64,000 nucleotides of DNA. Origin: Paenibacillus sp. OK003 (GTDB lineage: Bacteria; Bacillota; Bacilli; Paenibacillales; Paenibacillaceae). The notes beneath the pieces were generated by a model that was given only the letters and a program-made list of their open reading frames with translations, did not search any database and was not told where the DNA came from. Both the position numbers and the translations under genes were made by a program. Below, one piece after another: positions 43,198 to 52,012 of this stretch; the first letter of the stretch is position 1, and the number at the start of each line of letters is the position of its first letter. The stretch lies in the NCBI RefSeq assembly GCF_900109515.1, contig NZ_FOBD01000021.1, positions 31,053-95,052 on the forward strand, written 5' to 3'.

Positions 43198-43419
43198 TTA
43201 TTGGTATTGACCTGCCAATTGCTGTTCTGCAATTGTTACCAGACGCTTCGTGATGTATCCACCGATCGAACCGTTCTCGTAAGAAGTCATGTTACCTTGA
43301 TATCCGTCTTGTGGAATGCTGATTCCGAGTTCTTGAGCAACTTCATATTTCATTTGCTCGAGTGCTGCGGAAGCTTTAGTTACCACCAGGTTGTTGGAGT
43401 TACCATTGCTTTGTGCCAT
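43198..43419 (-). CDS. Alpha/beta-type small acid-soluble spore protein
   Basis: 73 residues from ATG 43419 with GAGGAGGTG upstream. The family pattern is clear: NNLVVTKASAALEQMKYEVAQ with the GPR protease cleavage region, then ELGISIPQDGYQGN and GSIGGYITKRLVTIAEQQL. These proteins coat and protect DNA in the dormant spore and are cut by GPR at germination. A CATAATA element on the minus strand (43455-43449) fits a sigma-G -10, as expected for forespore expression, but the -35 is not clear. Confidence 0.92.
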   Translation of the reverse strand: MAQSNGNSNNLVVTKASAALEQMKYEVAQELGISIPQDGYQGNMTSYENGSIGGYITKRLVTIAEQQLAGQYQ

Positions 43420-43534
43420 TGCTGTTCACCTCCTCGCGGTTGGTAAAAGTATTATGTGTCGGCAATACGATTTTCATAACTAAATGCATGTAGGCAATTT
43501 ATGGTAAAAAGTAAAACATGGGAAGTGATCTGAT

Positions 43535-44002
43535 TTGAAATGTCCTTATTGCGCCTATCTGGGCACAAAGGTGCTTGATTCAAGGCCGGCCAATGAAGCG
43601 AAATCGATTCGTCGTCGCCGTGAGTGTGAGCAATGTAGCCGTCGATTTACAACCTTTGAGATGATTGAAGAAACACCGTTGATCGTTATTAAGAAAGATG
43701 GCAGCCGAGAGGAGTTCAGCAGAGACAAGATTCTCCGTGGTCTGATTCGAGCTTGCGAAAAACGGCCGGTGTCGGTAGAAACGCTGGAGATGATGGTATC
43801 CGAGACAGAAAAAGCTCTGCGAAATACAGCCGATGCTGAAGTAGAGAGCCGTCAGATTGGCGAACTGCTGATGGAACAGCTGTTTCCTGTCGACGAAGTA
43901 GCTTATGTACGTTTTGCATCGGTATATCGTCAATTCAAAGACATCAATATGTTCATGAAAGAACTGAAATCTCTTTTGTCTAAAGACAACAACGAGGATT
44001 AG
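43535..44002 (+). CDS. nrdR: Transcriptional repressor NrdR
   Basis: 155 residues with a TTG start at 43535, which gives the standard N terminus MKCPYC. A zinc ribbon uses Cys pairs in MKCPYCAYLGTKVLDSRP and RRRECEQCSRRFTTFE, and an ATP-cone follows at about residues 48-138 (VIKKDGSREEFSRDKILRGL). Represses ribonucleotide reductase genes when dATP is bound. Length and motifs are typical. The plus-strand gene is divergent from the SASP gene. Confidence 0.95.
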   Translation: MKCPYCAYLGTKVLDSRPANEAKSIRRRRECEQCSRRFTTFEMIEETPLIVIKKDGSREEFSRDKILRGLIRACEKRPVSVETLEMMVSETEKALRNTADAEVESRQIGELLMEQLFPVDEVAYVRFASVYRQFKDINMFMKELKSLLSKDNNED

Positions 44003-44102
44003 TGAAACGGGTAAAAGGGGAAGAGCATTCTGGGGTTACCATCGGTGTGTTCCAGTAAAAAGGTTGTTCTTCTCCAATCACTTTAGCTTCAAGAAAAAGT
44101 GG

Positions 44103-44131
44103 TTGACAGCAAAAGCTGTATTTTATATGAT
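44103..44131 (+). promoter_or_regulatory. Sigma-A promoter of tRNA-Ala
   Basis: TTGACA, 17-base spacer, TATGAT, with transcription expected about 50 bases before the tRNA. Confidence 0.85.
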
Positions 44132-44188
44132 ATAGGAGTCGCCTGCGGAGCATTGCAGAGTTGGACAACTTGTTTCACTCATAATTCT

Positions 44189-44261
44189 GGGGCCTTAGCT
44201 CAGCTGGGAGAGCGCATCGCTGGCAGCGATGAGGTCAGGGGTTCGATCCCCCTAGGCTCCA
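44189..44261 (+). tRNA. tRNA-Ala (anticodon GGC)
   Basis: 73 bases. The acceptor stem GGGGCCT/AGGCTCC pairs fully, with one G-T. The D arm contains AGCTCAGCTGGGAGAGC. The anticodon stem CATCG/CGATG encloses loop CTGGCAG, so the anticodon is GGC. The T arm is AGGGGTTCGATCCCCCT. Discriminator base A; the 3' CCA is not encoded. It has its own promoter and terminator and stands alone, not in an rRNA operon. Confidence 0.95.
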
Positions 44262-44267
44262 TACTTC

Positions 44268-44313
44268 AAAAAGCCTTAAACACAAAGATGGCAAGTGTTT
44301 AAGGCTTTTTTTC
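44268..44313 (+). terminator. Terminator of tRNA-Ala
   Basis: AAAGCCTTAAACAC / GTGTTTAAGGCTTT with a run of T, starting seven bases after the tRNA. Confidence 0.9.
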
Positions 44314-44393
44314 ATGTTTAAATTTAATAATGTTCTTAATTTTCTTACCCAGTTTAAGGAATATTCTTTAAGTCGCAGGAGTGGAGGAGAACG

Positions 44394-45524
44394 ATGATTC
44401 GAATCATTGCAGTCGATGATGAAAAACCAGCGCTTCGCAGAGTGGCGAAGTTATTGGAGCAAATTCCACAGGTCCAGGTCATTGGCTTGTTCCATAGTTC
44501 GATGGATTGCTTGGAATATATTTTAACAGAGCCGGAGATCATTGATTTGGCTTTGCTTGATATAGAAATGCCTGCGATACATGGTTTCGATCTGGCACGA
44601 CGACTTCGCGAATGCAGGCCGGAGATACATGTCGCTTTTCTGACGGCACACGAAAGGTATGCCAAGGGCGCCTTTGAGGTAGAAGCTATCGATTTTTTGT
44701 TAAAGCCCATTCTACAGAATGACCTGGAGCGCACCATTGCAAGGTTGGTGAAACGGATCGGTAGCAAGGTTGAGGCAACACATCAGCCTAAACGTGGAAT
44801 GGAAGTTCAACGCTTGGGTCCCTTCAACTTGCTAACAGAGAATGGCGATAGGATCCGTTTTCGTAATTCTAAATCCAAGGAGCTTTTGGCTTATCTTCAC
44901 CATCAGGGAAAAGCGGTCAGCAAAGGGCAGCTTATGGAGGAGCTATGGTATGGGAAGGACGAGCAGCGGACACAAGCCAATTTGTATTCAACGATTTATC
45001 AGCTTCGTAAGGATTTGGAGGTCTGGGGCATATCGAATCTTATATCTCAGACTAGAACCGCTGGCGGGAGCTACAGTCTGCATTGGCAAATACCATTTGA
45101 TGATGTCGATCTGTATGAAGAAGAGGTACGGTTATTCAGGCAGAATGCATCCTTAACTCATGCGCTGAAGGCTGTCCAGTTATATGGGGAGGGTTATCTT
45201 TCTGGAAGCGGTTATGCATGGGCAACGACAAAACAAGCTGAGCTTGAGCTTGGCTATGCGGAATTGCTTGAAGCGATAGTTAAGGTTTACGTTCGACAAC
45301 AGCGTTACGATATCGCGTTGAAACCGATGCGGAAGTGGGCGGATTTGAATCCCTTAAGTGGTCGGCTGCATGTCAAAATGATTTCATTGCTGCTTCTAAT
45401 GAACAGGGAAGATGACGCGAAATCTTATTATGAGATTGTTCGGGATATGCTTAATCAAGATGAGGAGGCATCGGAGTTCGAATTCGAACAACTAGCCCTC
45501 GAACCTTCACGCCAATTCATTTAA
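44394..45524 (+). CDS. Response regulator with winged helix and BTAD domain (SARP-like)
   Basis: 376 residues from ATG 44394 with AGGAGTGGAGGA upstream. Receiver domain at 1-120 with acidic pocket AVDDEKP, phospho-acceptor Asp56 (ALLDIEMP), Thr/His in FLTAHERYAKGAF and Lys in DFLLKPI. An OmpR-like winged helix follows at about 135-235 (SKELLAYLHHQGKAVSKGQL). A bacterial transcriptional activator domain of helical repeats ends it at about 245-370 (VDLYEEEVRLFRQNASL; LNPLSGRLHVKMISLLLLMN). No kinase gene is adjacent, so it is an orphan regulator. The SLH surface gene 217 bases downstream is a plausible target. Confidence 0.85.
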   Translation: MIRIIAVDDEKPALRRVAKLLEQIPQVQVIGLFHSSMDCLEYILTEPEIIDLALLDIEMPAIHGFDLARRLRECRPEIHVAFLTAHERYAKGAFEVEAIDFLLKPILQNDLERTIARLVKRIGSKVEATHQPKRGMEVQRLGPFNLLTENGDRIRFRNSKSKELLAYLHHQGKAVSKGQLMEELWYGKDEQRTQANLYSTIYQLRKDLEVWGISNLISQTRTAGGSYSLHWQIPFDDVDLYEEEVRLFRQNASLTHALKAVQLYGEGYLSGSGYAWATTKQAELELGYAELLEAIVKVYVRQQRYDIALKPMRKWADLNPLSGRLHVKMISLLLLMNREDDAKSYYEIVRDMLNQDEEASEFEFEQLALEPSRQFI

Positions 45525-45741
45525 AGTGCGAACAGGGGAGGTGCTTTAAACTGTATCTGCCATTTTTTTATTTTAAATTTCAACAATACCTTACATGAAG
45601 CGCTTTCTTTTCAGATTACAGAGGAAATCCTTGCTGTACAGTATGGAGGAGCACAATAGCCAAACTCTGTTTAATCCTTCATTAGTACGGTGGGGAAACG
45701 AGAGTTCAGCATTGCTACTATTCAATAGAGGAGAAATAGAA

Positions 45742-48351
45742 GTGCACAAAATGATTCGCAAAGCAAAACAGAAGATCATAATATTGGTCATTCTTGCTTT
45801 GACGGTACCTGCCCTGATGGATAAAGGAATTGGAACTGTACAAGCACAGAGTGCAACGATCTCGGAAATTTCGGCAAGTTCCCCATCCTCCACCTACAGG
45901 AAGGAAGTTACCTTTACCGCCACTGTATCGAATACGGCAATCGAACAAACCACACCAAGCGGGACGGTAACCTTTATGGATGGAGATCAAGCTCTGGGGG
46001 CGGCTCCTTTAAGGCAGCCTGAGCCTAAGATTACAACATCTTCTACAAGTGCTACAATCCCTGCTGAAAATAAAAATGCTTGCAAAGACGGCCCCAACAG
46101 CTTTACTTCCAGTCCTTGTCCCATTGTTCAATGGGGGCAATACACTTACTGGGCTTACAGTTATAACAATAATGACGACGCTATGAATATTGTTGCCTAC
46201 GATGCTTCCGGCAACATCGTGAAGCAATGGACAAAGCGGGGAGCACGTTATTTATGGAAAATTACGATGGATGCTGCTGCTCAGACCCTCACCTTCTGGG
46301 GGCAAGACAATCTTACAATTACGATGGGTTTGGAAGAACTACTCCCGCCTGCGTCCCTTGCAAGCTTCACGACAGCGGATCTGGAGATTGGCACACATGC
46401 CATTCATGCTGAGTACTCAGGTGACGCTAACTATTCTCCGAGTCAAACATCTCAATTGAGTTATGAGGTAAACCGGATTCCTTCAGTCACCGAGTTAAGC
46501 TCAAGCGAGAATCCTTCACGGATAGGAAAGTCTGTTGATTTAATTGCGTCAGTAACGTCTTCTGATCTTCAGGAACCTCTTACAGGAACCGTTGATTTCA
46601 TAAACGGGTCGAATCTTTTGATAGGCTCAGCACCTATAGTTAATGGCATTGCCAAGCTTTCTGTCTCTTCTCTTTCTGTCGGATTGAACTATATAGAGGC
46701 AAAGTATAACGGGGATGACCATTATGCTGGCAGTCACAATTTCCTTCATCAGGCAGTTGATCTGAAACGTTCATCGGTCCTCTTGACGAGCAGTAAATCT
46801 GAAACGCTGCACGGAGATTCTGTCGTCTTGACTGCAAAGATAGATAGTCCGGATGGCGGTACACCTACCGGTAATGTCGTTTTTTGGGATGGCAAGCAGC
46901 AAATGGCAGAAATCTCTTTGTCCGATGGCGAGGGAGTCTTTACGACTTCAGATCTGGGTATCGGCAAACACTCCCTTACGGCAACCTATGAAGGAGACGA
47001 TATTTTCCATGACAGTATCTCGGGGGAAATCTCACTCGAGGTTAGTGCGAATACATTAGCAATGTTGAATTCTACCATCGGAACAGTAAGTAAAGGCGGG
47101 ACAAGTCAGGAAACAATTAAAAATATCCCATATGGCACAACACTTGCTGCACTCAAAGCTGCCATTATACCAACAGCATTTGCAACATTCGAAGTTTACG
47201 ATGCAGATGGGATTCATGTAGCACAAACATTGGTGACTGGCAAAAAAGTTATTGTTACAGCAGAGGATGGGGTAACAAAGGTAACGTATACGGTCACGCT
47301 GCTTGCACCGGTACAGACCCCATCCGATACTCCTGCCACGGGGGGCGGCTCGTCGACACCCAACAATGATTCCCCTACGCCAACCAATACGCCGGTCACT
47401 TCAAATAATGGTCAACTTACGCTTCCAGCAGGTCGAGCAGGTGAGGTTCGTCTCGGAACCGGGATCAGCATTTCCATACCGGTTAATGCCACTTCGAAAG
47501 ATATGCAATTAATTATTAAACAGGTCCAAGATACGCTCAATTTATTGAAAAATAATGAGATTCTTGCTAGCCCGGTTTACGAACTGGAGAAAAACTTTAT
47601 GGAAAACTTTAATGTTCCGATTACACTAACCTTCGTTTTCGACCCATCTATCATTAAAGATAAACAGAAGGCCGTCGTCTTCTATTATGATGAAGTGAAA
47701 AAGGTGTGGGTGGAGGTTGGAGGTAAAGTTATCGGAAATCAAATTACTGTCGATGTAGATCACTTCACCAAATTTGCGGTGCTCGCCGCAGAGCAAACGG
47801 CGACCTTGAATGTCATTGATATTACCGGACATTGGGCTGAAGTTAATATCCAAAAGGCGATTGCACTCGGCATCATCAATGGATATACCGACGGTACGTT
47901 CAAACCTAATACGACGGTAACCCGGGCAGAATTCGCGGTGATGCTGATGAATGCGCTGAAGCCACAGTTTCAGAGTGAAGGAGCAGCACTTACTTTCACG
48001 GATGAACCACAAATCGCTGCATGGGCAAGGGAAGCCGTTGCTCAGGCGGTAACAGCAGGTATTATTACTGGATACCAAGATGGTGCTTTCCATCCTAACG
48101 ATCCGATTACACGTGCAGAGATGGCAGTTATGCTTGCGAAATCTTCAGGTAAGTTGATTGAAGGTAGTGCTACAACCCGCTTTGCAGACGATAAGGCTAT
48201 CGTGGCTTGGGCCAGAGGTTCGATCCTTTCTGTGCAACAATCGGGCCTGATGCAAGGCAAAGGCAATAACCATTTCGCGCCTCAAGATAATACAACTAGA
48301 GCAGAGGCCGTAACCGTTTTAATCAATAGCCTGTCTCAAAAAGAGAATTGA
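45742..48351 (+). CDS. Surface protein with Ig-like repeats and three SLH domains
   Basis: 869 residues from GTG 45742, 8 bases after GAGGAG; the open frame back to 45595 lacks a ribosome site. Signal peptide: KQKIIILVILALTVPALM, cleavage probably near VQAQS. Three or four Ig-like (Big_3-type) repeats carry the motif TPSGTVTFMDG and similar. The first is split at about residues 91-205 by a Trp/Tyr-rich module containing VQWGQYTYWAYSYNNNDD. A Thr/Pro/Ser linker is near residue 535. Three SLH repeats close the protein (DITGHWAEVNIQKAIALGI and two more, each ending like TRAEFAVML). SLH domains bind pyruvylated cell-wall polymers, so it is wall-anchored. Ligand or partner unknown. Confidence 0.88.
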   Translation: MHKMIRKAKQKIIILVILALTVPALMDKGIGTVQAQSATISEISASSPSSTYRKEVTFTATVSNTAIEQTTPSGTVTFMDGDQALGAAPLRQPEPKITTSSTSATIPAENKNACKDGPNSFTSSPCPIVQWGQYTYWAYSYNNNDDAMNIVAYDASGNIVKQWTKRGARYLWKITMDAAAQTLTFWGQDNLTITMGLEELLPPASLASFTTADLEIGTHAIHAEYSGDANYSPSQTSQLSYEVNRIPSVTELSSSENPSRIGKSVDLIASVTSSDLQEPLTGTVDFINGSNLLIGSAPIVNGIAKLSVSSLSVGLNYIEAKYNGDDHYAGSHNFLHQAVDLKRSSVLLTSSKSETLHGDSVVLTAKIDSPDGGTPTGNVVFWDGKQQMAEISLSDGEGVFTTSDLGIGKHSLTATYEGDDIFHDSISGEISLEVSANTLAMLNSTIGTVSKGGTSQETIKNIPYGTTLAALKAAIIPTAFATFEVYDADGIHVAQTLVTGKKVIVTAEDGVTKVTYTVTLLAPVQTPSDTPATGGGSSTPNNDSPTPTNTPVTSNNGQLTLPAGRAGEVRLGTGISISIPVNATSKDMQLIIKQVQDTLNLLKNNEILASPVYELEKNFMENFNVPITLTFVFDPSIIKDKQKAVVFYYDEVKKVWVEVGGKVIGNQITVDVDHFTKFAVLAAEQTATLNVIDITGHWAEVNIQKAIALGIINGYTDGTFKPNTTVTRAEFAVMLMNALKPQFQSEGAALTFTDEPQIAAWAREAVAQAVTAGIITGYQDGAFHPNDPITRAEMAVMLAKSSGKLIEGSATTRFADDKAIVAWARGSILSVQQSGLMQGKGNNHFAPQDNTTRAEAVTVLINSLSQKEN

Positions 48352-48398
48352 CTTATAGGTACATTAGAACACCGCAACACATTAGAATAACACGAACC

Positions 48399-48445
48399 AA
48401 GGGCTGTCCCCGTCATATTCATGACTACGGGGCAGTCCTGTTTTT
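48399..48445 (+). terminator. Terminator after the SLH protein gene
   Basis: AGGGCTGTCCCCGT / ACGGGGCAGTCCT stem with five T residues, 50 bases after the stop. Confidence 0.8.
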
Positions 48446-48641
48446 ATTACCGATTCACTCAGATTAATCTGGACAGCGCGTAAAACGGCTGTTATATTGT
48501 TTCTATAAGAAACAATATTATTCGTAAAAGAAATTATTAACGATAAACTCTTTGATTACTTTACGGATAATGGATCAACAAAATGGCTCAAGACGGATAT
48601 GCCAGTTGAGGCTTGAGCACAATGAAGGGATGTAATGAAGA

Positions 48642-49451
48642 ATGAACCATATCGAGACAACCATTCAATCTTTTGACGGAACCCAGCTTTATTTCAGTAA
48701 AAATATTGTAAGCGATTCCAAGGCAGCCGTGGTCATCGTTCATGGTTTGTGTGAGCATGCTGGCCGCTATGATTATCTAACGGACAAACTGAACAAACGT
48801 GGTTTTGACGTATACCGTTTTGACCATCGTGGTCATGCAAGATCAGAAGGGCAGCGTACGTTCTACAGTGATTTTCATCAGATTATTGATGATTTGAATG
48901 TGGTTGTTGAAGCGGCCTTGGAAGAGAGCGGCGACATTCCTCTTTTTGTCATTGGGCATAGTATGGGTGGCTTTGCATCCTCTTCATTTGGAACGAAATA
49001 CCCAGGCAAAGTAAAAGGGATTGTTCTATCCGGAGCGCTTACTCGTTACCATACAAAGGTTGCCGGAGAACTGCCGCTTGATCTTGCCCCGGGCACGTAT
49101 TTTCCGAATGAGCTTGGTGGCGGCGTATGCAGTGATCCGGAAGTGGTATCTGCATACGTGAATGATCCGCTTGTAGAAAAAGAGATATCCGTTGATTTGT
49201 TCAATAGCTTGGGTTACGGAGTGACTTGGTTAAAAGCACATGCGAAGCAGTTTATCGATCCTGTACTTGTTCTGCATGGGGCAAACGACGGACTGGTGAG
49301 TGAACATGATTCGCGCGACTTTTACGGAGATATTGCCTCAACCGATAAAACGCTGAAAATATATGCCCATCTCATGCATGAGATATTTAATGAACCTAAT
49401 CGAGATGAAGTCATCGAGGAAGCCATCACATGGATTGAAAAACATATTTAA
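48642..49451 (+). CDS. Alpha/beta hydrolase, monoacylglycerol-lipase-like
   Basis: 269 residues. Oxyanion-hole strand VVIVHGLCEHAGRYDYL, the family mark FDHRGHARSEGQR, nucleophile elbow GHSMGG with Ser107, catalytic Asp in LHGANDGLVSEHDS, and catalytic His in HLMHEIFNEP. This is the serine-aquahydrolase (Hydrolase_4) group that contains monoacylglycerol lipases and lysophospholipases; the exact ester is unknown. No signal peptide, so cytoplasmic. A MarR regulator gene follows after 50 bases, which suggests that the two form an operon responding to a lipophilic compound. Confidence 0.85.
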   Translation: MNHIETTIQSFDGTQLYFSKNIVSDSKAAVVIVHGLCEHAGRYDYLTDKLNKRGFDVYRFDHRGHARSEGQRTFYSDFHQIIDDLNVVVEAALEESGDIPLFVIGHSMGGFASSSFGTKYPGKVKGIVLSGALTRYHTKVAGELPLDLAPGTYFPNELGGGVCSDPEVVSAYVNDPLVEKEISVDLFNSLGYGVTWLKAHAKQFIDPVLVLHGANDGLVSEHDSRDFYGDIASTDKTLKIYAHLMHEIFNEPNRDEVIEEAITWIEKHI

Positions 49452-49501
49452 ATTCTGTACTCTGGAATAGAGAGAGAATTTGAAGGTGAAAGGGATTATT
49501 C

Positions 49502-50023
49502 ATGAAATTAGAATGGATGGGCGACCATCGGGAACTGATTGAAAAGATCATCAAGTACGGTAATGCATACTCCAACACTTATAAGCTGCAGCGAAGTTAT
49601 GGTACGGATATGATGTTCTCTGCTTCACAGATTCAGACATTGGAGTACATTCTGGAGGCGGAGGACAAGGAAGAAAAGATGTCGGAAATGGCAGCACGAC
49701 TTGGCGTGAGCCGCAGTACGTTTTCTAAAAATGTGAAGAATCTTACGGAAAAAGGATTGCTCGAAAAATACCATTTGAGTGGTAATCGCAAAGACATTTA
49801 TGTCAAACCTTCGGCGAATGGACGTGTGGTGTACGCCCAATATACTGAATTTGTTCGTGAGCTGTGTTTTGATGATATTTTTCGATTGGCTGGCACGATT
49901 TCAGAGGCTGACAAGGAAAGCTTTATACGCATTATGGATTTGTTTGCCGATGTGTTGGTCTGGTATGGTGAAAAAGAACAGGAGCCGCGCAAGCTCATCA
50001 AAATTAATCCGAATCGTGAGTAA
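49502..50023 (+). CDS. MarR-family transcriptional regulator
   Basis: 173 residues from ATG 49502. The winged helix lies at about residues 35-110: FSASQIQTLEYILEAEDKEE, the recognition helix in MAARLGVSRSTFSKNVKNLT, and the wing LEKYHLSGNRKDIYVKPSANG. Helices on both sides form the dimer. MarR proteins usually repress neighbouring genes and release DNA on binding an aromatic or lipophilic ligand. The hydrolase gene upstream is the likely target; no clear operator palindrome was found before it. Confidence 0.85.
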   Translation: MKLEWMGDHRELIEKIIKYGNAYSNTYKLQRSYGTDMMFSASQIQTLEYILEAEDKEEKMSEMAARLGVSRSTFSKNVKNLTEKGLLEKYHLSGNRKDIYVKPSANGRVVYAQYTEFVRELCFDDIFRLAGTISEADKESFIRIMDLFADVLVWYGEKEQEPRKLIKINPNRE

Positions 50024-50053
50024 ATGGTGTATCATGCATGAAAACATTGAAGC

Positions 50054-50100
50054 TGCGACCGTTTCCCCATTTCTATCGGGGAACGGTCGTTTATTTTTTT
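50054..50100 (+). terminator. Terminator after the MarR gene
   Basis: GCGACCGTTTCCCC / GGGGAACGGTCGT stem with T-rich tail. Confidence 0.85.
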
Positions 50101-50250
50101 ATTCCATTTTATAAATAGTTACTTTGGGAAGAATGTACTCCGGATGAATCAGCAATGCTAAAATAGGTATAGCCAATTAAACCGCATAGAGTGAGCTGAA
50201 ATTTGAGTTATTATCCGCTAACAGGCATAACAGTCACGGAGGACAAGAAC

Positions 50251-51897
50251 ATGAACAACTCGGAATGGGCAGAGTCCTATTTTCCAATATATACAGCAGA
50301 TAGCATTCAATCATTGTATAGCACGTCAACGATGTCGAAACATAGAATCCAAGAGAACCTGACGGTTCTGTTGGCCGTTTCAAGTGGTAAGGGTTCACTT
50401 CATCTCGATGATCATATATACGAACTCACTGATGGCATGGTAATCCTTATTCCGGCGAAGAGTGATGTTGTAATACAGGGGAATCAGATGCACCCTCTTC
50501 ATATGTACACTCTATCCATCAGCACACAAGAACAGAAGAGATCACTGCCCGTGGAAGCCATGGGACGGTCCAGTGTGCTTGCAGCAGGAACGTATGTTGA
50601 GTTCTATGAACCTGCGATTGCAGCACAGCTTGAGGAGCTCTATATGTATCGCTTACCCGGCAATGAAGTCAGGCATATGCGTAACCAGATTCTGTTTCAT
50701 CAAGTACTGATGAGTCTGTTGGAACGAATGGAAGCAAAATATATTGCGAGTGAGCAACCATCTATGGAACGCAGCATCACATTTATGGAAAACCATTTTA
50801 GTGAGAAGATAACAACCGAAGGACTTTCCGAAATTGCGGGAGTCAGTCGCTCTCACTACTCCATCCTATTTAAGCAGCTTACTGGATTTTCACCCAATGA
50901 GTATCTCTCACGCTTGCGTGTTCACCGTGCCAAAGAGTTATTGATTGGCGGGTCCGCTTCACTTCGTGAGATCGCGCTGAAGGTTGGATATAAGGATGAA
51001 TTCTATCTTAGCCGCCGCTTCAAGCAGCAGACAGGAGAGAGTCCATCAGGTTACACACGTCGCAGACCTTCTCAACGAGTGGCTGTGTGGTGTGCACCTT
51101 ATGCGAGCCATTTGATGTTACTTGGAGTGGAGCCAGCGGTCGTCATCTCGGAAAGCAGCGAATATGTAAGCACAGAGGGAGTGAGCCCACCCCAAACGAT
51201 ACGTTTTATCCATTCCGAAAGTTCACCTGAACAAATAAAGTCCACATTGCTGGATGCCAATATTGAGCTTATCATTGCAGCTAATCAGCATCTAGACATG
51301 AACGGATTAAGTTCTGAACGTCTGAGATCCATCGCCCCTATTGTCGAAATTGCATGGATGGAGCTTGGGTGGAAAGAACATCTGCGGTTTATCGCACAGG
51401 CGATTCAAAGGGTGGAGCAGGCAGAACAATGGCTGGCAGACTTTGAAAGGGAAGAACAGCAGGCACGAGAAGCTATTCAAACGAGCCAGATCGTGAATGA
51501 GACGCTAACCATTCTCGTCATAAAACCGGACACTTTACAAATATATGGAATTAGAAATGTCGGATATGTGATGTATCAATCGCTCAGATTACGTCCTCCG
51601 GCCAAGATTGCCCAGGAAATACAAAGGTTTGGCGACCAATTTCATTCGGTATCTATCCAACTGTCGGAACTTCAGGATTACGAGGGCACTCGTATGCTTG
51701 TCATTGTTTTTCCAGATGAAAAAGGGTCCAAGGCTCATTCAGAAGGTATATTTAACTCGGAATACTGGAAAGGGCTTGAGGCAGTGAAGCGAAATCGGGT
51801 CTATGATCTGGAGCAGGAAGAGTGGATACCCTACAATCCGGTTTCCATTCGTCTGCAGCTCGGACGGGCTATATCCTTATGGAGTGGCATCCAATAA
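50251..51897 (+). CDS. AraC-family regulator fused to a siderophore-binding-like domain (Btr/YbbB type)
   Basis: 548 residues. ATG 50251 follows GGAGG by 9 bases; the frame opens earlier at 50203 without a ribosome site. An N-terminal cupin-like sensor (about 30-110) precedes two AraC helix-turn-helix motifs at about 170-270 (ITTEGLSEIAGVSRSHYSIL; LREIALKVGYKDEFYLSRRF). The last 270 residues resemble a periplasmic iron-siderophore-binding protein (AVWCAPYASHLMLLGVEPAV; AIQRVEQAEQWLADFEREEQ) but have no signal. B. subtilis Btr has this layout and activates siderophore uptake when its C-domain binds ferric siderophore. The uptake genes are directly downstream. Confidence 0.88.
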   Translation: MNNSEWAESYFPIYTADSIQSLYSTSTMSKHRIQENLTVLLAVSSGKGSLHLDDHIYELTDGMVILIPAKSDVVIQGNQMHPLHMYTLSISTQEQKRSLPVEAMGRSSVLAAGTYVEFYEPAIAAQLEELYMYRLPGNEVRHMRNQILFHQVLMSLLERMEAKYIASEQPSMERSITFMENHFSEKITTEGLSEIAGVSRSHYSILFKQLTGFSPNEYLSRLRVHRAKELLIGGSASLREIALKVGYKDEFYLSRRFKQQTGESPSGYTRRRPSQRVAVWCAPYASHLMLLGVEPAVVISESSEYVSTEGVSPPQTIRFIHSESSPEQIKSTLLDANIELIIAANQHLDMNGLSSERLRSIAPIVEIAWMELGWKEHLRFIAQAIQRVEQAEQWLADFEREEQQAREAIQTSQIVNETLTILVIKPDTLQIYGIRNVGYVMYQSLRLRPPAKIAQEIQRFGDQFHSVSIQLSELQDYEGTRMLVIVFPDEKGSKAHSEGIFNSEYWKGLEAVKRNRVYDLEQEEWIPYNPVSIRLQLGRAISLWSGIQ

Positions 51898-51966
51898 TCC
51901 AAAGGTTTTCTCAAACAAAAAGGCATGGTTAGGTTCATCCTGCATGCCTATAATTAGCTATTGTAA

Positions 51967-51981
51967 TGAGAATGATTTTCA
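51967..51981 (+). promoter_or_regulatory. Fur box before the siderophore uptake genes
   Basis: TGAGAATGATTTTCA fits the 7-1-7 Fur pattern TGATAATNATTATCA at 12 of 14 defined positions. It lies 32 bases before the start of the binding-protein gene, so iron repression is expected. Confidence 0.8.
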
Positions 51982-52012
51982 TATTCAAAGAGAAAAGGGA
52001 GAGAGTCATCAC

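Noticed and set aside
45595..45741. 49-codon N-terminal extension of the SLH protein
   Set aside because: The extension would bury the signal peptide and has no ribosome site; GTG 45742 has one at correct spacing.
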